A stretch of DNA of 64,000 nucleotides from Planotetraspora mira (GTDB lineage Bacteria > Actinomycetota > Actinomycetes > Streptosporangiales > Streptosporangiaceae). Position 1 is the first letter of the stretch. Every line of letters begins with the position of its first letter. The notes below the pieces were generated by a model that was given only the letters and a program-made list of their open reading frames with translations, was not told the DNA's origin and searched no databases. The translations under genes were made by a program, and so were the position numbers. The stretch covers positions 166,788 to 230,787 of the forward strand of contig NZ_BOOO01000033.1 in NCBI RefSeq assembly GCF_016863275.1. Direction: 5' to 3'. This document shows, piece after piece, positions 48,045 to 56,404 of this stretch.

Positions 48045-48254
48045 ATGGCGACCAAGGACACCGGCGGTCAGAAGCAGACCGGCCGCCAGGAGAACGACGT
48101 CGAAGAGGTCGAGGCGCAGGCGGCCCCGGACGTCCAGGAGCGTCAGGAGAAGCTCACCGACGACGTCGACGCGATCCTCGACGAGATCGACGAGGTTCTC
48201 GAGGAGAACGCGGAGGAGTTCGTCCGGAGCTACGTCCAGAAGGGCGGGCAGTAG
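48045..48254 (+). CDS. pup: Prokaryotic ubiquitin-like protein Pup
   Basis: 69 residues, very acidic and helical or disordered. The conserved C-terminal half (KLTDDVDAILDEIDEVLEEN, EFVRSYVQKGGQ) binds the Mpa coiled coil; the Gly-Gly-Gln end must be deamidated to Glu by Dop and is then joined to substrate lysines by PafA. RBS GGAGG with 8-nt spacing. Uniquely placed: dop is 3.7 kb upstream and prcB 9.75 kb downstream, whereas dop-pup-prcB-prcA are normally contiguous. Own promoter visible upstream. Confidence 0.98.
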   Translation: MATKDTGGQKQTGRQENDVEEVEAQAAPDVQERQEKLTDDVDAILDEIDEVLEENAEEFVRSYVQKGGQ

Positions 48255-48303
48255 AAGCGGGTCCCACGATGGGCGCCCGCCGGACGATCGAGCGGGAGCC
48301 CGG

Positions 48304-51039
48304 CTACAACCACGACATCTGAACGGTCGCTATCTCGAAGGGACGGAGCGGGAGCCGTACCGATCCTTCTGCGACATCCAGCGGGGCGGCGGGGGAACCG
48401 AGCGCGTCGGCGAGACGCGCGCCGGTGAACCCCCCGTGGATCACGGCCTCGGTGGCCACCGGATGCTCGGCCACCAGGCGGATCTCCAGCCATCCGTCCC
48501 TCTCCCGCAACGCCGCCATCATCACCCCGTCACCGCTGATCATGAGTCCCCGCCGCGCGGACGCGGCCACTGAGGGCCCTGAGCCGGGGACGGCGAGCAA
48601 CTCGTGCCGGAACTCCTCCGCGAGACGCGGCAACTCCGCTTCGTGCCAGGCCCCCGAATAGGGGAGGACGGCGAAGCGCGTCGAGAACGGCCCCGGACAC
48701 TGGGCGGCGGGAGTCGCCACCTGCGGCCCCGCGGGCTCGTCCCGGTGGGAATTGCGATTGGCGGACAGCAGGCCCACCGACCTGACCAGCGTCAGCGCCA
48801 GCTCCCTCGCGACCTGCGGGACCTCCGCTCCGTGGCCGACGAGCTCGTATTCGCTGACATGGTCGAGCAAGACCGCGAGCCCGCCCGCGGCGACGAACGA
48901 CTCCGCGGGGAAGGTGGGCACGGGCTCCTCTCCGCCGCCTCCCTCGGCCGTCAGGCCACGCCGGACCACGGCGAGCTGCCCCTCGGCGAACGACTCGGCC
49001 GCCCCGGACGGCAGCGGGGCGTGCCACCTGATCCGGTGATCCCGGCAGACGACGTCCATGGACACCTCACACCGCACGTACGGCTCGCCCGCCCGCAACT
49101 CCACCCTGGTCCGCACGCCGGTGGTCACCTGGGAGGCCGCGCGCTCGTCCGCCGGCCACTCGTAGGTCCGGACGACGTCGAGCACCGAGACGAGCGGCCC
49201 GGTGTGCACCTCTTCCACCGACACGTGAGTGGGGACGTCCGTCACGTGGTCCTGCGGCGGAGGGGCGTGGTTGTAGGTGTCTCCCACGTCTCCGCTGTGA
49301 GCGACGCGTCCGACCCCGTGGACCTCGACTCCTTCCGCGCTCCGCAGGGACAGTGTGCCGTCGGCGGCGACCCGGACGCGTAGCAGCCCGTTGTCCAGCG
49401 TGGCCCCGTCAGCCTCCTCCTCCAGGATCGCGCCGGCGGGCAGGCCCGCACGGGGGCCGCCGAAGACCGGAGCGCGCGCGGTCAGCACCGAACGGCCGAG
49501 AGGCGGCACGGTGACATGGGCGGCGACTGTGACGACCGGTTCCGCCAGGGTCCTGACGACCCAGGGCCCCGGCCCCGCGCGGAGGATCGCCTGGCGGAGG
49601 TCCTCATAGGCGTACGCCCCCGAGGCGTGGCGGCTGACCGTCACGGTGAACACGCCGCCCTCGTCCTCGCGGGGCCGCTCCACGGCCCAGGAGACGATCT
49701 CGTGGCCGAACAGCTCCCGCTCGTGCACGCGGCCGAGCAACCGTCCCAGGTCGTCCATGACGGTCTCGTCCAGGAGCGTGGGGGCGTGCTCCAGACGCTG
49801 GACGGGTACGGCCCGGCCGTCGGGGCCCACGAGGGCGGCGCTGTGCTCGGGGAGGTCGGCGAGCACGAGGCCGGACCGCTCGAACGGCGAGGGGTTGACG
49901 ACCACGGTCGCGTCCTTCCCCGCCGACGCGGCGAGGGACGATCCGACGAGGTCGACGACGGCCTGACCGATCTGCTCGGCCTCGGCGATCCTGGCGGCCA
50001 CCTGCTGCGCCGTCTCGTCGGCGCCGCAGCCGGTCACCGAGTCGTGCCCGCTGCACGCGATGACGCGCCGCCAGGCGAGATCGAGCAGTCGCGCGGAGGC
50101 CGTGCGGTCGGTGAGCCACAGGGCGGACAGCGGCTCGGCGTATCGCGTGATGACCCGCTCGGCCCGGGCCATGGCCTGCTTCAGCCCCACGCGAGCGGAG
50201 ATCACGCCGGGCAGGATGTTGGCCCGCGCGTGCGACCTCAGCTCGCCGGTCACCCGTGGAAGGCCGCCGTCGGCGGCGCCTGCCGCCGTGTCCATGAACT
50301 CGCCGAGGGTCGCGACGCGCAGTCCCGCGGCGGTGATCTCACGGGACGGGGCCGAGTGGTCGGCCCCGTACATCGCGAGCAGCAGGGCGTCGGAGCGCCA
50401 GCCGTCCATCGCGGAGGCGAAGGCGGCGACGCGGTCGGGCAGGCCCTCGGGCGGGCCGCTGAGGAGCGCGACGGCGTTGCCGTACCCTCCGGGCAGGTAT
50501 CTGGTCGTCACCGTGGTGCCGTCGGCGCCCGTCCAGACGAACGCGTCCCGGTCGACGTGCGCCGGGACCCCGCGCCACAGGCAGGCGTGACGCAGTCCGG
50601 CGGACGCCAGGATCTGCGGCATCTGGGCGCAGTGCCCGAACTGGTCGGGAAGATAGCCGACGCGCATCGCCCCGCCGAGCGCGGCCGAGCCGCGCATGCC
50701 GTACTCGAGGTTGCGGATCAGGGTCTCGCCGGAGCAGAGGAACTCGTCGGCGAGGATCAGCCACGGACCGACGGCGAACCGGCCCTCGGTGACGAAGCGG
50801 ACGATGTCGTCGCGCCGGGAGGGCCGGATCTCCAGGTAGTCCTCCACGGCGGCGAGCTGGCCGTCCATGGTGAACCGGTAGGCCGGGTCGTCGTCCATCG
50901 CGGACAGGACGTCGTCGAGCATCCGGACCAGGCCCATCCGGAACCGCTGGAACGGGAGGTACCACTCGCGGTCCCAGTGCGTGTGGGGGACGACGACGAT
51001 CTCGGGACGATCATCCGAGGGGGTCGGTAACAGGTTCAC
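48304..51039 (-). CDS. GH38 alpha-mannosidase
   Basis: 911 residues from a GTG. N-terminal GH38 catalytic domain: zinc ligands in PHTHWDREW (H19, D23 region), LADEF, nucleophile Asp132 in GYLPDQFGHCAQ, and a HDSVTGCGADET motif with a His ligand. A helical middle domain and large beta-sandwich C-terminal domains follow. It hydrolyses alpha-mannosides (or phospho-/other alpha-linked hexosides in related bacterial forms). No signal peptide, so it is cytoplasmic and acts on imported sugar. Last gene of the minus-strand sugar operon; its start overlaps the oxidoreductase end by 29 nt. Confidence 0.93.
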   Translation of the reverse strand: MNLLPTPSDDRPEIVVVPHTHWDREWYLPFQRFRMGLVRMLDDVLSAMDDDPAYRFTMDGQLAAVEDYLEIRPSRRDDIVRFVTEGRFAVGPWLILADEFLCSGETLIRNLEYGMRGSAALGGAMRVGYLPDQFGHCAQMPQILASAGLRHACLWRGVPAHVDRDAFVWTGADGTTVTTRYLPGGYGNAVALLSGPPEGLPDRVAAFASAMDGWRSDALLLAMYGADHSAPSREITAAGLRVATLGEFMDTAAGAADGGLPRVTGELRSHARANILPGVISARVGLKQAMARAERVITRYAEPLSALWLTDRTASARLLDLAWRRVIACSGHDSVTGCGADETAQQVAARIAEAEQIGQAVVDLVGSSLAASAGKDATVVVNPSPFERSGLVLADLPEHSAALVGPDGRAVPVQRLEHAPTLLDETVMDDLGRLLGRVHERELFGHEIVSWAVERPREDEGGVFTVTVSRHASGAYAYEDLRQAILRAGPGPWVVRTLAEPVVTVAAHVTVPPLGRSVLTARAPVFGGPRAGLPAGAILEEEADGATLDNGLLRVRVAADGTLSLRSAEGVEVHGVGRVAHSGDVGDTYNHAPPPQDHVTDVPTHVSVEEVHTGPLVSVLDVVRTYEWPADERAASQVTTGVRTRVELRAGEPYVRCEVSMDVVCRDHRIRWHAPLPSGAAESFAEGQLAVVRRGLTAEGGGGEEPVPTFPAESFVAAGGLAVLLDHVSEYELVGHGAEVPQVARELALTLVRSVGLLSANRNSHRDEPAGPQVATPAAQCPGPFSTRFAVLPYSGAWHEAELPRLAEEFRHELLAVPGSGPSVAASARRGLMISGDGVMMAALRERDGWLEIRLVAEHPVATEAVIHGGFTGARLADALGSPAAPLDVAEGSVRLPLRPFEIATVQMSWL

Positions 51040-52168
51040 GCGTGCGCTCGCTCTCGACGCATTCGCCGCTGATGGGGATGCCGGCCCATTCGGCGTAGCG
51101 GCGGATGATCCGCTGGGCCGTGACGATGTCCTCCATGGCGCCCTCGAGCCCGGTGAGAGGGCGCTCCTCCTGGGTGACGAACCGGTGGAAGGCGACGAGT
51201 TGCCGTTCGAACGCCTCCGCCACGTCCCGGTAGACCGTCCGCCGCTCGGTCGTGCCGACCCGCGACAGGCAGGTGAGGGTGGTCGGGGCGTTCAGGAGGT
51301 AGGGGGAGGGGAACTCCAGCTCCAGCGAGCCGTGCTCGTGGTGCACCAGCACGGTCTCGTGGTAGGCGGGATAGCTCGGCAGATGGTGCCAGCGGATGCC
51401 GTACCTGCCGGAACCGCTGCCGCGCAACGTGCCGCTCACCTCGACCGACGGCGGGAAGGCGTCGACGGGCCACACCGACACGTGGTCCACCGTGTCGGGC
51501 GGGCCGGTGAACATCCGCATGAGGGACAGGTCGTGGCAGATGCTGCCCAGCACGACCCGGGCGTACAGGCGCCGCAGCCGCTCCGACGACGCCCCGACCG
51601 CGGCGGTGAGCGCCCGCTCGTCGGCCTCCGCGTACGGTGCCAGCCGGTCGGGCGAGGGCTTCGTCACGCGTGCCCGGGCGAACAGCAGTTGCGACTCGTC
51701 CGACGGGTGCAGCACGGTGACGTCCAGATGGCGGATCGCGGCCGCCCCGCCCGCCTCGTGCAGCGCGTCCAGCATGCGTTGCGACGCCGGGTCGTACTGC
51801 TTCATGTAGGCCACCATGAGCCGGGCGTCCCCGGGGACGCCCTTCAGCTCGGCCAGGCTGTAGGCCAGCGGCTTCTCGGAGAGCACCCAGTAGCCGCGAT
51901 CGAGGGCCGCCTTCACGAGCGGCCCGTGGGACCCGTTGGTCAAGACGATCAGCGCGTCGAATCCGCCCCTGTCCATCATGACGATCGGGTCGTCGAACGC
52001 CGTGGCGCCGATGTCGCGCCCCACGTTCTCCGCGTGCTCGCGGTCGAGGTCGCAGACGGCGGAGACCCGGAAGATGTCGCGACGCCGCGCCAGCAACGGC
52101 AGGTAGACGACCTGACCGGCCACGCCCAGGCCCACGACGGCCACCTTCACCACGTCCACGCCCGTCAC
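51011..52168 (-). CDS. Gfo/Idh/MocA-family oxidoreductase
   Basis: 385 residues if the GTG at 52168 is used; a GTG at 52159 has better RBS spacing and is equally possible. N-terminal NAD(P) Rossmann domain with VVGLGVAGQ and the family motif LSEKPLA (catalytic Lys), followed by a C-terminal alpha/beta dimerisation domain with a CHDLSLMRMF His motif. Substrates in the family are sugars or polyols, and some members remove glycosidic bonds by NAD-dependent redox chemistry. Placement between the hydrolase genes suggests processing of the transported sugar. It ends inside the mannosidase start. Confidence 0.9.
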   Translation of the reverse strand: MTGVDVVKVAVVGLGVAGQVVYLPLLARRRDIFRVSAVCDLDREHAENVGRDIGATAFDDPIVMMDRGGFDALIVLTNGSHGPLVKAALDRGYWVLSEKPLAYSLAELKGVPGDARLMVAYMKQYDPASQRMLDALHEAGGAAAIRHLDVTVLHPSDESQLLFARARVTKPSPDRLAPYAEADERALTAAVGASSERLRRLYARVVLGSICHDLSLMRMFTGPPDTVDHVSVWPVDAFPPSVEVSGTLRGSGSGRYGIRWHHLPSYPAYHETVLVHHEHGSLELEFPSPYLLNAPTTLTCLSRVGTTERRTVYRDVAEAFERQLVAFHRFVTQEERPLTGLEGAMEDIVTAQRIIRRYAEWAGIPISGECVESERTREPVTDPLG

Positions 52169-52276
52169 CGTCCCCCCACCATCACGCGGGCTTCCCCGGC
52201 TGCCACGTGACCTTCCCACGATGCCGGTGTGATCACGCCTGCCTTCCCGCAAAGGCCGTGCCAGGTGCGGCGGGGG

Positions 52277-53530
52277 TCAGGTGCACAGGGCCATGACCTC
52301 GTTCACCGGCGTCTCGAGCCGATGGACGCCCGGCCGGGCCGGCACCAGCACGCGGTCCCCGCGGATGACCCGCCGCGTCTCCGGACCCCACAACACGAGC
52401 CCGTCCCCGCCGGCCACGAGGAACTCCTCGCCGTGCCGGAGCAGCAGCGGCCCGTCGGGCGACGCCGACACCGCGGTTCGGCCGTCTGCCACCGCCCGCA
52501 CGACCTTGTCCGCGCCGTCGCACGCGGAGTCGGCGAGCACCCACGTCGTGGGAGCCCCCGGCGGGTGCCCGTCCTCCGGCCGGTGGAAGTCCCCGCCGCC
52601 CACGACGACGAGGTCGTCCGCCCACGCCTGCCCCCAGGCGAGCGGCGCGCCCCACGTCCGGTCCCACCAGCTCCAGTGCCACAGCTCGGCCGTCCTCGGC
52701 CGGCTGCCGAACGGGTGCCGCCACGCGCAGTCGGCCGCCAGCGGATGGTTGACCGACAACACCCCGCCCCGGTCCTCCACGGCACGGGCCCACTCGTCGG
52801 GCGGGCGCCGGAAGTCGACCCAGCCGATGTCGCCCAGCGCGTTGGCGTGGCCGAGATCGGTGGTGACCTCCTGCCCGGGAACGAGCAGGATGCCCGCGAG
52901 CGCCGACCCGGAGGCCAGGTCGGCGTGGTGGCTGACCGTGTTGTGGTCGGTGACGGCGAGGAAGTCGAGGCCGCGGTCGGCCGCGAAGCACGCCAGTTCG
53001 TAGACGCTGAGCGAGCCGTCCGAGTGATGCGTGTGGGCGTGGAGGTCCCCGGCCAGCCAGTGGAACCCGTCGAGCGAGGGCAGGCCCCGGCGCGTGGCGG
53101 CGGGCTGCCGGTGCGGGTCACGGGGTGCGCGCTTGCACCGGCTCGGATGGTCGCGCGGCGCGGCGGGCGGCCGCGGGTGGGCGATCACCGTGATCTCGTA
53201 CGGCATGCCCTCGAGGGGGATGCGATGAAGGCCGATCAGCACCCGCCAGACCCCGGGCTCGATGTCGCCGGGAAGGTAGCCGGGGGTCGCCCACAGGGGG
53301 CCGATCGTGTACTCGGTGCGGGCACCGCCCGACCAGCCGCGGAAGCCGTCCGGGCCCGAGCAGCCGAGGTCGAGCACCCCCGCCGAGCTGTCGTGGCCGA
53401 GCCGCACCGTGAGGGCGGCGGTGCCGGCCGGGATCTCGAACGCGACCTCCTTGACCGGGCCGGAGATCCGGTCGTCGAGCGTCCACGTCCCCCGGATCGT
53501 CTCTCCGGGCGCTCCCGTGATCCAGGCCAT
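52277..53530 (-). CDS. CehA/McbA-like PHP-domain metallohydrolase
   Basis: 417 residues from the ATG at 53530, 2 nt after the ATPase gene stop. The N-terminal half (1-about 150) is a beta-sandwich-like domain without assigned function (GTWTLDDRISGPVKEVAFEIP). The C-terminal half is a PHP metal-dependent hydrolase: GDLHAHTHHSDGS (161-173), DFLAVTDHNTVSHH, VPGQEVTT, SVNHPLA and GGGDFHRPEDG supply the trinuclear metal ligands. Phosphoesterase activity is likely but the substrate is unknown; CehA/McbA members act on esters or carbamates. Within this operon a phosphosugar or glycan modification is plausible. The last residues before the stop are non-conserved. Confidence 0.9.
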   Translation of the reverse strand: MAWITGAPGETIRGTWTLDDRISGPVKEVAFEIPAGTAALTVRLGHDSSAGVLDLGCSGPDGFRGWSGGARTEYTIGPLWATPGYLPGDIEPGVWRVLIGLHRIPLEGMPYEITVIAHPRPPAAPRDHPSRCKRAPRDPHRQPAATRRGLPSLDGFHWLAGDLHAHTHHSDGSLSVYELACFAADRGLDFLAVTDHNTVSHHADLASGSALAGILLVPGQEVTTDLGHANALGDIGWVDFRRPPDEWARAVEDRGGVLSVNHPLAADCAWRHPFGSRPRTAELWHWSWWDRTWGAPLAWGQAWADDLVVVGGGDFHRPEDGHPPGAPTTWVLADSACDGADKVVRAVADGRTAVSASPDGPLLLRHGEEFLVAGGDGLVLWGPETRRVIRGDRVLVPARPGVHRLETPVNEVMALCT

Positions 53531-53532
53531 CC

Positions 53533-54594
53533 TCAGGCTCCCGTGAGGAGTCGGTCGTCGCGGTAGAGGAGGGCGCGACCGGGACGGGGGACGGCCCAGG
53601 CGGAGGCGCCGATGGCGGGCTCGTCTCCCTCGGGTACGACGACCTGGATCAGCAGGTCCCCCGACTCGAGCGTGACGAGGTGGGCGGTGCCGAGATTCTC
53701 CACGACGGCTACCTTCCCCGAGAAGGCGTCCCGCCTCCCGATGAGTGCGGATTGTGATAAGTCCGCATATTCCGGCCGCAGGCCGTACAGGAGAGGGCCG
53801 TCCGCGATGTCGCGCGGGAGGGGGAGCACGGCGCCGGCGACGTGGAGTTCGCCCCCTTCGGCCGAGGCGGGCAGCAGGTTCATGGGGGTGGAGCCGATGA
53901 AACCGGCGACGAAGGGGTCGGCGGGCCGGTGGAAGACCTCGGACGGCGTGCCGACCTGCGTGATCCGCCCGGCGTTCATGACGGCGATCCGGTCGGCGAG
54001 CGCGAGCGCCTCTCCCTGGTCGTGCGTCACGAAGACGGTGGTCACCGCGAGCTCGCGCTGGAGGCGCTTGAGGAACGTGCGCGCCTCCAGGCGCAGCCGG
54101 GCGTCGAGGTTCGACAGCGGTTCGTCGAACAGGAACACCTGGGGGCGGCTGGCGATGGCCCTGGCCAGGGCGACCCGCTGCTGCTGGCCGCCGGACAACT
54201 GGGCGGGCCTGCGTGCCAGCAGTTCGGAGAGGCTGAGGCGGGAGGCCGTCTCGGCCGCCTTGGCCTCCCGCCTCGCCCGGGAGACCTTCTTGATCCTCAG
54301 GGGATAGGCGATGTTGGACGTGACATCCATGTGGGGGAAGAGCGCGTAGTCCTGGAAGACCATCGCGACGTCCCGCCGTCCGGGGGGCAACCCGGTCACG
54401 TCGGCCCCCCCGATCCCGATATTTCCGGATGTGGGGGTTTCCAGGCCGGCGATCGTCCGCAACAACGTCGTCTTCCCGCACCCCGAGGGGCCGAGCAGGG
54501 CGAAGAACTCGCCGTCGCCGATTTCGAGGTCGAGGGAGTCGATCGCCCGGACGCCTCCGGGGAACTCCTTGGTCAGACCGCTGAGCGAGATCAC
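53533..54594 (-). CDS. Sugar ABC importer ATPase (MalK/UgpC type)
   Basis: 353 residues from the GTG at 54594 (RBS GGAGGG). Walker A GPSGCGKTT, Q-loop VFQDYALFPHMDV, signature LSGGQQQR, Walker B VFLFDEPLSNLD and THDQGEALALAD are visible. The C-terminal TOBE/OB domain (about 240-350; LYGLRPEYADLSQSA) is shorter than in MalK. Its start overlaps the permease stop in a GTGA, so it is translationally coupled. A dedicated ATPase is unusual for actinomycete sugar importers, many of which share a single MsiK; this one could serve only this transporter. Confidence 0.94.
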   Translation of the reverse strand: MISLSGLTKEFPGGVRAIDSLDLEIGDGEFFALLGPSGCGKTTLLRTIAGLETPTSGNIGIGGADVTGLPPGRRDVAMVFQDYALFPHMDVTSNIAYPLRIKKVSRARREAKAAETASRLSLSELLARRPAQLSGGQQQRVALARAIASRPQVFLFDEPLSNLDARLRLEARTFLKRLQRELAVTTVFVTHDQGEALALADRIAVMNAGRITQVGTPSEVFHRPADPFVAGFIGSTPMNLLPASAEGGELHVAGAVLPLPRDIADGPLLYGLRPEYADLSQSALIGRRDAFSGKVAVVENLGTAHLVTLESGDLLIQVVVPEGDEPAIGASAWAVPRPGRALLYRDDRLLTGA

Positions 54595-55409
54595 CTCTTG
54601 ATCCCTCCGTGGAAGCGGAAGCCGTACCTGCGGCTGACGAACACGTACATCACGACCACCGGAAGCGAGTAGAGCAGCGAGAACGTCGAGATCAGGTCGA
54701 GACGCGGCGCGCCGCCCTCGGTGTAGAGCGTGTAGAGGATCACCGCGCCGGGGGACTTGTCGGGATCGCGGAGCAGGATGAAGGGCTGCAGGAAGCTGCC
54801 CCACACGTTGGCGACCGCCCACACCGCGATCGTGGCCAGGCCGGGCCGTACCAGCGGGATCACGATGTGCCGCAGGATCTGCAGCGGCGACGCCCCGAAC
54901 ACCCGGGCCGACTCCTCGTACGACGTGGGCGTGCCGTCCATGAAATCCTTGAGAATGAAGATCGCGGCCGGGAGCAGGCCGCCCGACAGCGTGAGGATCA
55001 CCCCCAGGTGGGTGTCGATCAGGTTCAGCCGCGTGGCCAGCTCGAACAGCGGCACCATCGCCGCGGTCCCCGTCACCACGGAGGACAGGAGCAGCAGCAC
55101 GTACAGGAGCGCGTCCCTGCCGGGCACCCGCACCCGGGAGAGCGCGTACGCCGCCAGGGCCGCCAGGACCACCACGAGCGCCGCACTGCCGGCCGCCTGC
55201 AGGAGCGAGTTGCGCAGCGAACTCATGACATACGGGTTGTCGAGCAGGGACCGGAAGTTGCCGAACGTGAACTCCGGCAGCGACGTCGTGATCGACGGGT
55301 GCGCGTCGAACGGCGCGGAGGCGAGCCAGAGCAGCGGCAGAGAGAAGAACCCCAGCACGACCGCGAGGAACGTGGCCCGTCCGATCGTCGCGAGCGCGTG
55401 GCGTGTCAT
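54591..55409 (-). CDS. Sugar ABC importer permease (MalG type)
   Basis: 272 residues from the ATG at 55409 (RBS GGAGG, 7 nt). Six membrane helices and the EAA loop SYEESARVFGASPLQILRHIVIPL are visible. It forms the channel with the MalF-type permease. The RBS and start lie inside a short REP-like block that separates it from the upstream permease gene. Confidence 0.93.
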   Translation of the reverse strand: MTRHALATIGRATFLAVVLGFFSLPLLWLASAPFDAHPSITTSLPEFTFGNFRSLLDNPYVMSSLRNSLLQAAGSAALVVVLAALAAYALSRVRVPGRDALLYVLLLLSSVVTGTAAMVPLFELATRLNLIDTHLGVILTLSGGLLPAAIFILKDFMDGTPTSYEESARVFGASPLQILRHIVIPLVRPGLATIAVWAVANVWGSFLQPFILLRDPDKSPGAVILYTLYTEGGAPRLDLISTFSLLYSLPVVVMYVFVSRRYGFRFHGGIKR

Positions 55410-55515
55410 GGCCGTGCCTCCGGCACGACCGCTCGCGGGTTCTTCGCGGCGGTGCCTTCCCTCGTCGCGTCTCGGCTGCCTCACACCCGCGCTCGCCTCA
55501 GCCCCCTCGCGGGTC
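55403..55515. repeat. REP-like element between the two sugar permease genes
   Basis: It shares CGCTCGCGGGTTC, GTGCCTTCCCTCGTCGC and CTCAGCC in the same order as one arm of the inverted repeat at 2593-2985, though with gaps. It lies inside an operon without breaking it. Confidence 0.5.
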
Positions 55516-56404
55516 ATGGGACGACCAACTTCCTGCGGTCGCGAAGCAGGCGCAGGTAGATGAACGCGAAGACGAGGTTGATCAGCAGGACGAGGAACGA
55601 GATCGCCGCGCCGAAGCCCAGTTGGCCGCCGCTGAGCGCGACGTTGTAGATGTACACGGGGAGGATCTCCGAACGGCCCTCGGGCCCGCCCGCCGTGAGC
55701 TGGAACGAGGTGAAGTCGTTGAAGGTCCACAGGCTGATCAGCAGCAGGTTGGTCAGCACGTGGCCCTTGATCCTCGGGAACACGACGTCTCTGAGCTGCT
55801 GGAAGGTCGACGCGCCCGCGAGCCTGGCCGTCTCCAGATGGGACGGGGGCACGTTCTCCAGCGCCGCGCCGTACAACATCATCGAGAAGGCCGTGCCCCG
55901 CCAGATGTTGAACACGATGATCGACAACATGGGGTAGTCGAGCAACCAGGCGAACCCCGGCGTGTGCAGCAGCGCGTTCAGCGTGCCCTCGTCGCGGTCC
56001 AGCAGCGCGATCCAGAGGAATGCGACCACCGACGACGGCAGGATCCAGGCGAGCAGCACGAGGCCCTCGGTGATGCGCTTGACCGGCCCGGGGCGGTTGC
56101 GCAACATCCACGCGATCGCGAACCCGAGGGCGGCCTGGCCCACCACCGCCGAGCCGAGCACGTACTGCACGGTCAGCCACAGCGAGTTGCGGAACCGGTC
56201 GTCCCCCAGCGCCGTGGTGTAGTTGTCGAGGCCGACGACCTGCGGATTCGCCGCGGCGAGGCCGGTCAGCCGGTAGTCGGTCAGGCCGAGATAGATGGTC
56301 CACAGCGCCGGGAAGATCAGGAAGATCCCGATCAGCACCAGGCCTGGGAGCACGAACCCGACGGCTCGTGCGCGTCCCAGGCCCGATGGGTCAGCTTGCG
56401 ACAT
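55514..56404 (-). CDS. Sugar ABC importer permease (MalF type)
   Basis: 296 residues. Helices start at about 12 and six are present; the EAA loop reads SHLETARLAGASTFQQLRDVVFPRI. N-terminal AVGFVLPGLVLIGIFLIFPALWTIYLGLTDY is typical of MalF/UgpA. It lacks the extra periplasmic loop of E. coli MalF. Its start overlaps the binding-protein stop by 14 nt. Confidence 0.93.
   Translation of the reverse strand: MSQADPSGLGRARAVGFVLPGLVLIGIFLIFPALWTIYLGLTDYRLTGLAAANPQVVGLDNYTTALGDDRFRNSLWLTVQYVLGSAVVGQAALGFAIAWMLRNRPGPVKRITEGLVLLAWILPSSVVAFLWIALLDRDEGTLNALLHTPGFAWLLDYPMLSIIVFNIWRGTAFSMMLYGAALENVPPSHLETARLAGASTFQQLRDVVFPRIKGHVLTNLLLISLWTFNDFTSFQLTAGGPEGRSEILPVYIYNVALSGGQLGFGAAISFLVLLINLVFAFIYLRLLRDRRKLVVP

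Noticed and set aside
52277..54481. 734-residue minus-strand frame extending the CehA-like protein upstream
   Set aside because: The extra N-terminal part overlaps the MalK-type ATPase in another frame and is Arg/Pro-rich; the CehA protein starts at 53530.
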